A DNA stretch of 28,756 nucleotides, from assembly GCA_035530195.1 (NCBI GenBank), contig DATKVG010000081.1, positions 1 through 28,756 of the forward strand, in the 5' to 3' direction. The stretch comes from JAPLKX01 sp035530195 (GTDB taxonomy: Bacteria; Hydrogenedentota; Hydrogenedentia; Hydrogenedentales; SLHB01). The first letter of the stretch is position 1; every line of letters starts with the position of its first letter. A model generated the notes under the pieces. The model was given only the letters and a program-made list of their open reading frames with translations, was not told the origin of the DNA and made no database searches. The position numbers and the translations under genes were made by a program. Of the stretch, positions 7,910 through 16,101 are shown one piece after another.

Positions 7910-10138
7910 ATGAAATATTTAAGGCGTGCATCAGGTGTAATTCTACTGGCAGTGCTTGTAGTTTTGGCGGGTTGCCCGGACAAGAACGAGGGCGAGCTCG
8001 CCGTCGACCAGGCGAGTCTTTCAATCGACCCGGGGGCGGATTCGGGAGCGATCACGATTCGGAACACGGGCGGCGGCGAGTTGGAGTGGAGTATTGATGC
8101 GGACGTAGATTGGATAACTTTTACGCAGAACGAGGGCACGGACGACGCGGTTGTGACCGCACAGATTGACCGTGAGGCGCTGGCTGCGTTGTCCTTAAAC
8201 AACGCCACAATCACCATAACGTCGTCCGGCGGGACCACGCACATTCCGGTGGTGGTTGCCTCGTCGGTGGCGGCGCTGGACCCGGCTTATTGGCCGCTCG
8301 ACGAGGGCAACATCTGGCGGTTTGGCTACGGCTCGCCTTACAAGGTGGCGCCTGCAAACGTTTTGACGTCGGTGCTGAAGGCTGGCGGCAAAGATAACGC
8401 GGTGATGACGTGGGAAGTTGTGGGCGAGAGTTCGGTAAACTCGCTGACGGTTTGGCAAGTGCGGATAGCGTTTCCCGGCGTGTCCATTCCCACTCCGGTC
8501 GGGGTGACGGTTGACAGTGCGCTGGAACTCGATACCTGGTGGGTGAACGTACAGGGCGTATGGTACATCACGCTGGACCCGGCGCAGTTGGATTCGCTCC
8601 CCAACACCGATTCGCTCATTCCGTATGTAGATCTTGTCAAGCTGATCGGAAAGCTTATGTACGTTCTGTACAGCGATTGCCTGACGACGCTGACTAACGA
8701 CGCAACCGAGATTCTCAGCACGGCCGCGGAAGCGGCGGCCGAATACAATGACGAACTGGCGGCGTTCCTGGCCAGCTTGATGGCGGACAATGACGAGGAC
8801 AGTTACGCGGAGTCGTTTGATCTTGCCCCGTTGTTCCCGATCCTGAATGCGTTTGGCGCGGAATTTGACGAATATGCGAACGAAAACGCAATCCTGGCCG
8901 ACGGGATCGAGCTTCTTGCCGATGTGGCTTCCTCCGTTCAGCCGATCAGTTTGTTTGTCGATGCCGTAGAGGCCATCGTCGAGCAGGCCATGGACGATCT
9001 GGACGCCCTGCCGGAACCGGAGGACGTGGAAGAGTCATTGCTGGCGCTTGGGGAATCGTTCGGCAACGAGTTTGACACATATGAAAACGCGGACTTGTTG
9101 ATTGAGAGTATCGTGGTGACCCTGGCGATTGCGGCGAAAAACGACCGGGTATTCGCGAACTTCGGCAGCACCGAAGAGGACTACGAGGCCATTGAGACGT
9201 TCTACATGGATATCGTCTCCTTCATATTCCCCTATGAAGAAGAGTATGCCCTCAAAGCGGCGGAGTCTCTGAAAGCGCTGGAAATGAAAGCGATTGCCGA
9301 AACCATCATCGGCAGTTACATTGGACTTGAGCCGGAGGACGTCGATGAACTGATGGATTTCATCGAAGAGTACGATTCGGAGAACGCGCTTGTAAACAGC
9401 CACAAGGCGGCACTGCTCGAGGTACTGACGCCGGCCCGGGAAATCGTGGTGATTCTCGAGAGCTACAAGCTGGGCGATTTCCGGGTGTCGAACTTGAAGG
9501 CGTTCAGCTCTGCGCTTGCGGTGTGGGCTGACGGATACGCCGCGGCACACGAGGATGATTCCATCGCGCAGGGCGCGGCAATCATTGCGGACGCGTTCGA
9601 TGCGCTGGTCGTGGAGTTGTTGGATCTCGAGCCTTACATCCAAGAGATCACGGGCGATATAGACCAACTGTTGGAAGACGTGGACAATCCGACCGAGGCG
9701 GCGTTCAAACCCGAATCGTACAAGAAGATGCTTGGCGATTTGGCTGCGTTCTTCGAGAGCTATGCCGCCACGACTCAGGCTGGGGATGAGGCATTGGCAG
9801 CCGTTGCCGGGATCTATCTGAGGGCCGCGGAAAGCGTCGTGCAGTTGATCGTGAACCTGAACGCGGAACTCGAGAACGCGACGTATGCCGAGGCCACCGG
9901 CAGCCTGTCGAGCCTGTTGCCTGACTGGCCATACTCGATGACGTTGGCCGATTTCGGCGTGGGCGACCAGGCTGATTGCCTTGCAGCCCAGATAACGATT
10001 CCGGAACCTGCTGGCGATAAACAGGCGGGGGAACATGTGGTTCCGATAGCGATCTGGGCGCATGATCTAGGCCCGGTCCTGTTTGGGCCGCTGCCGTTGC
10101 AAAGCGCCACGGTGGGTGGCGTTTCGTACCGTCGGTAG
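7910..10138 (+). CDS. Large lipoprotein: BACON-like domain plus acidic helical repeats
   Basis: A 742-residue protein. I chose the ATG at 7910 (AAGGAG 7 nt upstream) over the frame from 7526, which overlaps the previous gene. The lipobox VLAGC gives Cys22. Residues 31-118 resemble a BACON/immunoglobulin-like domain (SLSIDPG, TGGGELEWSI, DWIT, TITSSGGTTHIPVVV). Residues 127-141 (YWPLDEGNIWRFGYG) match the motif in the preceding lipoprotein. About 240-680 is strongly acidic and alpha-helical, with degenerate repeats around LNAFGAEFDEYANENAILAD, SFGNEFDTYENADLLIES, AVWADGYAAAHEDDSIAQ and FFESYAATTQAGDEALAA. The end (VLFG, LQSATV) again matches the preceding protein. It lies 68 bp downstream in the same orientation, so it is probably co-transcribed. 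The function is unknown; a surface scaffold or binding role is possible. Confidence 0.85.
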   Translation: MKYLRRASGVILLAVLVVLAGCPDKNEGELAVDQASLSIDPGADSGAITIRNTGGGELEWSIDADVDWITFTQNEGTDDAVVTAQIDREALAALSLNNATITITSSGGTTHIPVVVASSVAALDPAYWPLDEGNIWRFGYGSPYKVAPANVLTSVLKAGGKDNAVMTWEVVGESSVNSLTVWQVRIAFPGVSIPTPVGVTVDSALELDTWWVNVQGVWYITLDPAQLDSLPNTDSLIPYVDLVKLIGKLMYVLYSDCLTTLTNDATEILSTAAEAAAEYNDELAAFLASLMADNDEDSYAESFDLAPLFPILNAFGAEFDEYANENAILADGIELLADVASSVQPISLFVDAVEAIVEQAMDDLDALPEPEDVEESLLALGESFGNEFDTYENADLLIESIVVTLAIAAKNDRVFANFGSTEEDYEAIETFYMDIVSFIFPYEEEYALKAAESLKALEMKAIAETIIGSYIGLEPEDVDELMDFIEEYDSENALVNSHKAALLEVLTPAREIVVILESYKLGDFRVSNLKAFSSALAVWADGYAAAHEDDSIAQGAAIIADAFDALVVELLDLEPYIQEITGDIDQLLEDVDNPTEAAFKPESYKKMLGDLAAFFESYAATTQAGDEALAAVAGIYLRAAESVVQLIVNLNAELENATYAEATGSLSSLLPDWPYSMTLADFGVGDQADCLAAQITIPEPAGDKQAGEHVVPIAIWAHDLGPVLFGPLPLQSATVGGVSYRR

Positions 10139-10164
10139 CGCCGGGTAACGGCGGTTTGAAGTCA

Positions 10165-10207
10165 GGACTTGGCATGGTGCCACGGCATCATGCCAAGACC
10201 CTTTTTT
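10165..10207 (+). terminator. Rho-independent terminator after the lipoprotein genes
   Basis: CTTGGCATG (10168-10176) pairs perfectly with CATGCCAAG (10189-10197). The stem extends to 12 bp with one mismatch, and six T follow at 10202-10207. It lies 27 bp after the stop of the large lipoprotein gene. Confidence 0.9.
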
Positions 10208-10315
10208 ACTCCCGGACGCATGGATTGACGCCACAGGCAGACTTGTTCCTGCAACCAGGCGGCCACAACCATTTTGACGCAGAGGCCCAGCCGATCTGCC
10301 GTTGCCTCTAACCGG

Positions 10316-13300
10316 CTAACCGGCGGGCGTTGTTTGAGGCAGCAGCACGATGACGAACTCGCCCTTAATATGGTCGCCTTTGGCGATCGACACGGGGCCG
10401 AGCCGGCACTCCGAAAGGATATGGAAAAACACGCCTTGTGGATCGAGACAGGTACGCACGTGTGCGTCGGCGTTTGCATGGGCAGCCAGGCCGGAACCCG
10501 TTTTTGAAACCAGCGAACTCTCGTAGATGTTGAATTTGACGGAGCGGAAATCGTTGGTGCCGAGTTCGGTTTGATCCAAGGCCCATGGCCATGCCGGCTT
10601 CCGGCTCTCGGGGACGTCTCCCAAGGCGGGATCGCGCCGTGCGTTTGCGATTCCGTTGGCGCGGCAGATTGCCTCGATAGGGAAATCGCCCCATTCGGAC
10701 CACCGGTTCCATTGGAGTTGGTCGCACCCGGGTTTCAAAACGAATTTGATGCCGACTTCGCGCGCGTTGAGATTCACTCCCGAATAGGCATAGTCATATG
10801 AAACAGAACCGGCGCCGTTGCGACCAATAATCCACCGCGTATAGCCGGAAAAAGCGGCTCCGGCGGAGCCGACGTAATGATCGTGCACCGTCATGGCCAC
10901 GCCGTCAGGCTGCTGCTTGACCTCGACGCGGTCGATCGCGCGGGTTGCCGGATCGGGCAGCACGGCGTACGGTGGCTCGGGCGCGAGATCGCCGAAATCG
11001 AAGCGGGTGACGTGCAGGCGTGGAAACGCGGACACCGCGGCGGTGTGGCGCGGATCGCCCGCGTTGAACTCGCCGCGCACCCGATCAAACACTAGCGCCA
11101 AGTTTCTTTCGCCCAGCACGACGAGGGCGCCGTCTTCCTGAACCGGGGGGCACTCGTCGGGTTTTGGCAGGGGCCGTTCGTTTTCTATGGATGTCCCAAT
11201 CTGGGCGGTGACGATCTCGTCGGCGCCCCGGCACACGGTGATTTTCATTTCGGGCGCTTTGACGTTGGCCAGAATGGTCAGAGATCCTTTCGTGCCGGGC
11301 GCGACGTCGGGCGACACGCATGTTGCGCCGTTGCAGACGAAAGTCAATTCGCTGAGATTGGTGAACGAGTATCGGTTCTCGACCGGTACGGACATATTGG
11401 TTTCGCCGGGGCGTGACTCGATGTCGCGCGCCGGAAACCAAACCGGGCTGAAGATGTTTTTTGCCAGGTACCATTCGGTTTTGGGCCTGCGCCATGCGTC
11501 GATTAAGCCCCAAAAACCGTGGTGCCATGCGTAGCCGACGTTGCGGCCGTCAGGCAGGTAGTAGGGCTCGTCGATGGCGGCCCAGATGGCGCCGCCAATT
11601 AGGCGGTTGGAATTGTAGATGTGGGTCCATGCGCCGGGCGGTGTGCCGGGATGGGTGTAGGATTGATCAAAGCTTTGGGCGCAGTACCGGCCCCACTCCG
11701 AGTCGGGCCGGCTATGGCCATGCCCCCAAAGTTCGCGGAGGCCGGGGTTTATCATCACGTCGGTCTGCTCGTGGCAAATGGGAAAGAAGTACTCTCCAAG
11801 AAACACGGGGCGCGGGTCGTCCTTTATCTGCTCGTCGTACGGCATGGGTGCGTAATGGAGGTTTGCGATATCGCAGACGCGCTCCGGATCGGGATTGTTG
11901 AAGGTCGTTGGCCGCGTAGGACCGAGTTGCTTGCAGAGGTTGTTGGCGATTTCGAAAAACCGGTTGAAAGCCGACTCATTCGCCAGCGACCAGATGATAA
12001 CGCTGGGGTGGCCGCCGTGGTAATCGATCATGGCGGACGTGGGGGTGAGGACCTGGCGCAACGGCGTGAGATCCTCGGATGGCGCCACCCAGCAGAACGG
12101 CGCCTCGACTTCGACGTACATGCCGATGCGGTCGGCGGCGTCCAGCAGTTCCTGCGTCGGCGGATAATGTGAGGTGCGGATATAGTTGAGGTTGGCTTGT
12201 TTCAGGAGAAGGACGTCCAGTTCGGCGAGGCGGCCCGTATCGGCGCGGCCGGTCAGCGGATCAAGTTCGTGGTGGCAGGCGCCGGCCAGTTTTACCCTCT
12301 GGCCGTTCACGTAGAGTTGCGCGGCCTTGATCTCGATTTTCCTGAACCCGATCAGGCGTTCCATGCGTTCCAATACGCGGCCATGTTGCTTCAGTTCAGC
12401 AACAAGCGTGTACAGGGCGGGTTTCTCGGCATTCCATTTGAGCGGGTTGTGAACGGTTGCCGTCAGGGAGACGGGCGTGATGCCGGGCGCCGCGCGAAAC
12501 GAGTTCGATGACTCCCCTTTTGCGAGAGCGACGGGGGTGTCGCCTTGCGCATAAAGGCTGGTTTCGAGTTCGACGTCTTCAGCATTGCCGCCCGGATTGT
12601 CCACATCGGCATTTATGCGGAGTATGCCGTCGGTATAGTGCTCATCAAGCCCGGCATCGATTTGCAGGCTGCGGACGTTTATTTGCGGGAGCGCATACAG
12701 CCAGACGGAGCGGTCAATGCCGCCGAGATTATGAAATGCGTAACCGCACGAATAGGAAAGTTTCTCCGAAACCGTATCGACCACCATATCCAGGCGCAGG
12801 ACGTTGGTCTGATCCGGGCGCGCATATTGGGTGATCTCCCACTCGACGGGTGTGAACAAGTTTTCGCTGTATCCGAGCAGGGTGTCGTTGAGATAGTAGC
12901 GGGCGCCGGCATGAATCGCGTCGAACCGCAGGAAGATGCGCCTGCCCTGCCACTCTTTGGGGAGCCGGAACTCGCGCGTCATGGTGACGTGCTGGTCGAG
13001 CGGGACATCATAGCCCTGTTGCAGCCATTGGCCGGGCACCTGGCATGTGCCGGTTGCGGGGGGATCAGCCTGCGTGGCGATTTGCCAGGGACCGTTCAGC
13101 GACAGTCGGGTCTCGTTAAGCCCATCAACCTGGGCCGGCATGGGCCGGTACCGTACGGGTTCAAAATAGAGGTCGTCCCGCTCGAGACGGTGTCGCGCCT
13201 CGGCGCCATCGAGACGCGCGATCACCTCGAGCGGTTGCACCGTGCCGCCGGTGTCGAAGAGATCGCGCGCGAACGTGAAATAGCCGTCGGGACCGGTTTT

Positions 13301-13951
13301 GGTAAGCGCTTTTTCTTCCCCCGCTTCCACCAACTGCACGTCGACGTCCGCCAAGCCGTCGTAGGATAGACCCAGCACGTTGCCTTCAATAGGCCCAACC
13401 AAACCGTTTACGCCGCTCAGATAAACGATGCTCGGAGACGGCGCGGGCGCCCACAATTCGACCACCGACACGACCACGTTGACTTCCGCTTCCAACTTGA
13501 AATGCAGGGCCAGCGTGCCCTCCGCCACCGCTTGAGCGGGCACGCGAAACAACAATCGCTCCGTTTTTCCTTTTGGCAACGGGTGCGGCCCGTGCAATGG
13601 CACAGGCCCCGCCCACAGGCTCTGCGATCGGTTGTTAAAGGGCTCGTTGGCATAGACGACGGCGAGGACATACTCGAGTTGTGGATCGACGCCGGGATAA
13701 ACCGCATCGATCTGCCGGGGGTTCGTAATTACGGATCGGGCCTTTTCGTCAGCGGGCACTTGATCGCGAGTGAATGTGTGCGTGGTGGTGTCAGGCCCTT
13801 TCAGGAAATGCGGTTGCCGGCCTGGAATGCCGCAGTCGTCGTACGCCTGCAAGTAGTAACCTTCGGGCATTTTGTCAATGGCGTAATCTGCAGGCGCTTG
13901 GCTGGTCACAAGCATAAGGAGAGCTGCAAGAACGCCGAAACCACACATCAT
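10316..13951 (-). CDS. Secreted GH2-family glycoside hydrolase (beta-galactosidase-like)
   Basis: A 1211-residue protein. Two adjacent ATGs at 13951 and 13948 follow GGGAG. A signal peptide (MMCGFGVLAALLMLVTSQA) points to export. Residues 172-258 look like a carboxypeptidase-regulatory Ig domain (GPDGYFTF). The GH2 sugar-binding domain is near 280-425, the Ig-like domain near 425-540 and the TIM barrel from about 540. The barrel shows NYIRTSHYPP, the acid/base in WSLANES (Glu659) and the nucleophile in VFLGEY (Glu720). The C-terminal third resembles the late domains of long beta-galactosidases. GH2 enzymes remove terminal beta-galactose, glucuronate or mannose; galactose is my first guess given the neighbours. 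The first 170 residues after the signal are unassigned. The gene is divergent from the GH36 gene. Confidence 0.88.
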   Translation of the reverse strand: MMCGFGVLAALLMLVTSQAPADYAIDKMPEGYYLQAYDDCGIPGRQPHFLKGPDTTTHTFTRDQVPADEKARSVITNPRQIDAVYPGVDPQLEYVLAVVYANEPFNNRSQSLWAGPVPLHGPHPLPKGKTERLLFRVPAQAVAEGTLALHFKLEAEVNVVVSVVELWAPAPSPSIVYLSGVNGLVGPIEGNVLGLSYDGLADVDVQLVEAGEEKALTKTGPDGYFTFARDLFDTGGTVQPLEVIARLDGAEARHRLERDDLYFEPVRYRPMPAQVDGLNETRLSLNGPWQIATQADPPATGTCQVPGQWLQQGYDVPLDQHVTMTREFRLPKEWQGRRIFLRFDAIHAGARYYLNDTLLGYSENLFTPVEWEITQYARPDQTNVLRLDMVVDTVSEKLSYSCGYAFHNLGGIDRSVWLYALPQINVRSLQIDAGLDEHYTDGILRINADVDNPGGNAEDVELETSLYAQGDTPVALAKGESSNSFRAAPGITPVSLTATVHNPLKWNAEKPALYTLVAELKQHGRVLERMERLIGFRKIEIKAAQLYVNGQRVKLAGACHHELDPLTGRADTGRLAELDVLLLKQANLNYIRTSHYPPTQELLDAADRIGMYVEVEAPFCWVAPSEDLTPLRQVLTPTSAMIDYHGGHPSVIIWSLANESAFNRFFEIANNLCKQLGPTRPTTFNNPDPERVCDIANLHYAPMPYDEQIKDDPRPVFLGEYFFPICHEQTDVMINPGLRELWGHGHSRPDSEWGRYCAQSFDQSYTHPGTPPGAWTHIYNSNRLIGGAIWAAIDEPYYLPDGRNVGYAWHHGFWGLIDAWRRPKTEWYLAKNIFSPVWFPARDIESRPGETNMSVPVENRYSFTNLSELTFVCNGATCVSPDVAPGTKGSLTILANVKAPEMKITVCRGADEIVTAQIGTSIENERPLPKPDECPPVQEDGALVVLGERNLALVFDRVRGEFNAGDPRHTAAVSAFPRLHVTRFDFGDLAPEPPYAVLPDPATRAIDRVEVKQQPDGVAMTVHDHYVGSAGAAFSGYTRWIIGRNGAGSVSYDYAYSGVNLNAREVGIKFVLKPGCDQLQWNRWSEWGDFPIEAICRANGIANARRDPALGDVPESRKPAWPWALDQTELGTNDFRSVKFNIYESSLVSKTGSGLAAHANADAHVRTCLDPQGVFFHILSECRLGPVSIAKGDHIKGEFVIVLLPQTTPAG

Positions 13952-14022
13952 TCAGTTTCTCCCAGGCTTGAATGTGACATTTCTAACGAGTACAAGTCTA
14001 ACATTATTGGAAAGGAGCGGTC
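13952..14022. promoter_or_regulatory. 71-bp divergent control region between GH2 and GH36 genes
   Basis: Both genes start from this short space, which also contains both ribosome sites. On the + strand TTGAAT (13968-13973) lies 17 bp from TACAAG (13991-13996), a weak sigma70-like pair. No convincing minus-strand pair is seen. The two promoters must overlap, so the enzymes are likely controlled together. Confidence 0.5.
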
Positions 14023-16062
14023 ATGATTCTGCGGGCGTTTGTGCTGTTCTTTATGGCCTTGGCGCCGGTTGCGCCCGCCGGGGGTAGTTTGTTCAAGGCG
14101 GGGAAGCCGCTTCCTTTTTCATTCACGTATGGCGGGCGCACCTACGCGGGGTCGGTTCTGTCGGATTGGAAAACTGATTGCACGGTGACCAAGCTCGATT
14201 CCACCAGAACGCAACGCGTATACGTATGGCAAGATCCGGCGACGGGGCTCGAGGTGCGGCTCGAAGCGACGTTGTATCGCGACTTTGATGCGGCGGAATG
14301 GGTCGTTTATTTTGCCAATGGCGGGGACGCCGAGACGCCTGTTCTCGAAAACATAAACGTCATTGACTTGGCGTGGAAAGGCGGGGGCGGCAGCCCGTGC
14401 GACCTTTATTATGCCGAGGGGAGCCATGAAAAGATTACCGATTTCCAGCCAATGCGGAAGCCCCTCGACGAGGGAGCCCCGGAGGTGTTCACGCCATACG
14501 GGGGCCGGCCGTCGGACGGGTTTCTGCCGTTTTTCAATGTGGCGTCGCCGGGCCGCGGCCTCCTCGTCGCGATAGGCTGGACAGGCCAGTGGAAGGCGGC
14601 GTTCACGCGGGGCGGCGCCGAGGTCCGCGTTCAGGCGGGCATCGAGCAGGCGCGGTTCAAACTGCTCCCGCATGAGCGTGTGCGGATGCCGTCGGTGCTG
14701 GCGATGCCGTGGACGGGCGACGACCGGATGGCCGGGCAGAACCGGTTCCGCAGGCTGTTGCTCGAGTATTTCGTCCCGCGTTACAACGAAAAAACGGGGA
14801 CAGACACGGTTTTCAAACTGCCGAAAACCGAGTCAGTCCCCGTTTTTCCGATGACGGCGGCCTCGCCGCATGCGGTCGTGCCGTTTGAAAAAACGACGGA
14901 GTCCAACATGATCGAGGCCATCCGGAACATCGCGGCACACAAGCTGCCGGTGGATTATTTCTGGATCGACGCGGGCTGGTTCACGTCGCCGGGCGGCAAC
15001 TGGGCGCGCGGCGTGGGCAACTTCGCGCCGGACCCGGCGCGTTTCCCCCGCGGGCTCAAACCGGTAGCCGACGCCGCGCACGAGGCCGGGCTCAAGTTTC
15101 TGCTGTGGTTTGAACCCGAGCGTGTGATGCCGGGGACGTTTTTGTATGAGCAGCATCCCGAGTGGCTGCTGGCGCCGCCGGCCGATATGCCCGAGCCGTT
15201 GCGCTATCAATTCAACGACCAGTTTCATCTGCTCGACCTGTCGCGCCCGGAGCCCGCGGCGTGGCTGACGCAAACCGTGTCGAACATGATTGACGAGATC
15301 GGCATCGACGCCTATCGCAACGATTTCAACATGTACCCGTCATTTTACTGGCGCGAAAACGAGCCGGCGGACCGGCAGGGCATCCGCGAGATCCGGTATG
15401 TCGAGGCGCTGTACGCGTATTTTGACGCGCTGCGGGATCGGCGCCCGCAACTGTTGATAGACACGTGCGCCAGCGGGGGGCGGCGGATCGATCTCGAGAT
15501 GATCAAGCGGGCGTTGGTTCTGACGCGGTCGGATTATCTGTGGGACCCGACCGGCCAGCAATGCCACACGTACGGGCTGGCGCAGTGGCTTCCGATCACG
15601 GGGATCGGCGCGGCGGATACGGACCGGTACAAGTGCCGGTCGGGTTATGGGACGCATTTTGCGTTTGCGGTCGATTATTTTTCGCAAGACGAAGCGGTGT
15701 GGGACTCGGCGCGGGCGACTATCGAGGAGTGCAAGGCGCTTGGGCCGATGTTTCGCAAGGATTTTTATCCACTCACGCCGTATTCAACGAGCAACAACAC
15801 GTGGATGGCCTGGCAATTCCATGACGCGGAGGAGCAGCGCGGGCTTGTCCAGGCGTTTCGCCGGCAAGATTGCGAGACCGCGGCGATCCACTGCGTGCTG
15901 CACGGGCTGAACCGGAAGGCCACGTATGACGTGACCAATCGCGACTCAGGCAAGACGGTGGCGCGTTCTGGAAAGCAGCTTCTCAACGATGGATTGACCG
16001 TCACGTTGAGTGAAAAACCCGCGGCGGCAATTCTCACGTATGCAATCCAGAGAACACAATAG
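14023..16062 (+). CDS. Secreted GH36 alpha-galactosidase with an internal palindrome-encoded insert
   Basis: A 679-residue protein starting at the ATG at 14023, close behind AAAGGAG. It has a signal peptide of about 19-20 residues (MILRAFVLFFMALAPVAPAG). The GH36/melibiase barrel starts near 285: DYFWIDAGWF (311-320), LLWFEPERVMPGT (360-372), nucleophile Asp434 in YRNDFN, IDTCASGGRRIDLE (479-492) and acid/base Asp504 in RSDY. The spacing of 70 residues suits clan GH-D. The family removes terminal alpha-galactose from galactosides or galactomannans. Residues 256-276, between the beta-sandwich and the barrel, are encoded by a long inverted repeat, an unusual insert in this gene. The methyltransferase gene follows after 39 bp but has its own promoter signal. 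Confidence 0.9.
   Translation: MILRAFVLFFMALAPVAPAGGSLFKAGKPLPFSFTYGGRTYAGSVLSDWKTDCTVTKLDSTRTQRVYVWQDPATGLEVRLEATLYRDFDAAEWVVYFANGGDAETPVLENINVIDLAWKGGGGSPCDLYYAEGSHEKITDFQPMRKPLDEGAPEVFTPYGGRPSDGFLPFFNVASPGRGLLVAIGWTGQWKAAFTRGGAEVRVQAGIEQARFKLLPHERVRMPSVLAMPWTGDDRMAGQNRFRRLLLEYFVPRYNEKTGTDTVFKLPKTESVPVFPMTAASPHAVVPFEKTTESNMIEAIRNIAAHKLPVDYFWIDAGWFTSPGGNWARGVGNFAPDPARFPRGLKPVADAAHEAGLKFLLWFEPERVMPGTFLYEQHPEWLLAPPADMPEPLRYQFNDQFHLLDLSRPEPAAWLTQTVSNMIDEIGIDAYRNDFNMYPSFYWRENEPADRQGIREIRYVEALYAYFDALRDRRPQLLIDTCASGGRRIDLEMIKRALVLTRSDYLWDPTGQQCHTYGLAQWLPITGIGAADTDRYKCRSGYGTHFAFAVDYFSQDEAVWDSARATIEECKALGPMFRKDFYPLTPYSTSNNTWMAWQFHDAEEQRGLVQAFRRQDCETAAIHCVLHGLNRKATYDVTNRDSGKTVARSGKQLLNDGLTVTLSEKPAAAILTYAIQRTQ
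14788..14849. repeat. REP-like hairpin inside the GH36 coding sequence
   Basis: Two 27-nt arms (14788-14814 and 14823-14849) are complementary at 24 of 27 positions and separated by an 8-nt loop. The arm begins GAAAAAACGGGGAC. A hairpin with the same arm sequence at its start, similar arm length and the same 8-nt loop occurs at 18224-18287 between genes. Here it is read in frame as residues 256-276. Confidence 0.88.
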
Positions 16063-16085
16063 GCCCCGATTTCTGCGATGCCATA

Positions 16086-16094
16086 TGTTATACT
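16086..16094 (+). promoter_or_regulatory. Extended -10 promoter giving a leaderless transcript
   Basis: TGT followed by TATACT (16089-16094) is an extended -10 element. The usual 6-7 nt to the start of transcription puts the first base at about 16101-16102, that is, at the ATG of the methyltransferase gene. No Shine-Dalgarno sequence precedes that ATG. Confidence 0.55.
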
Positions 16095-16101
16095 CCGGCC
16101 C

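Noticed and set aside
9035..10063. A 342-residue reverse frame.
   Set aside because: It is antisense to the large lipoprotein, has no ribosome site and no family motif.
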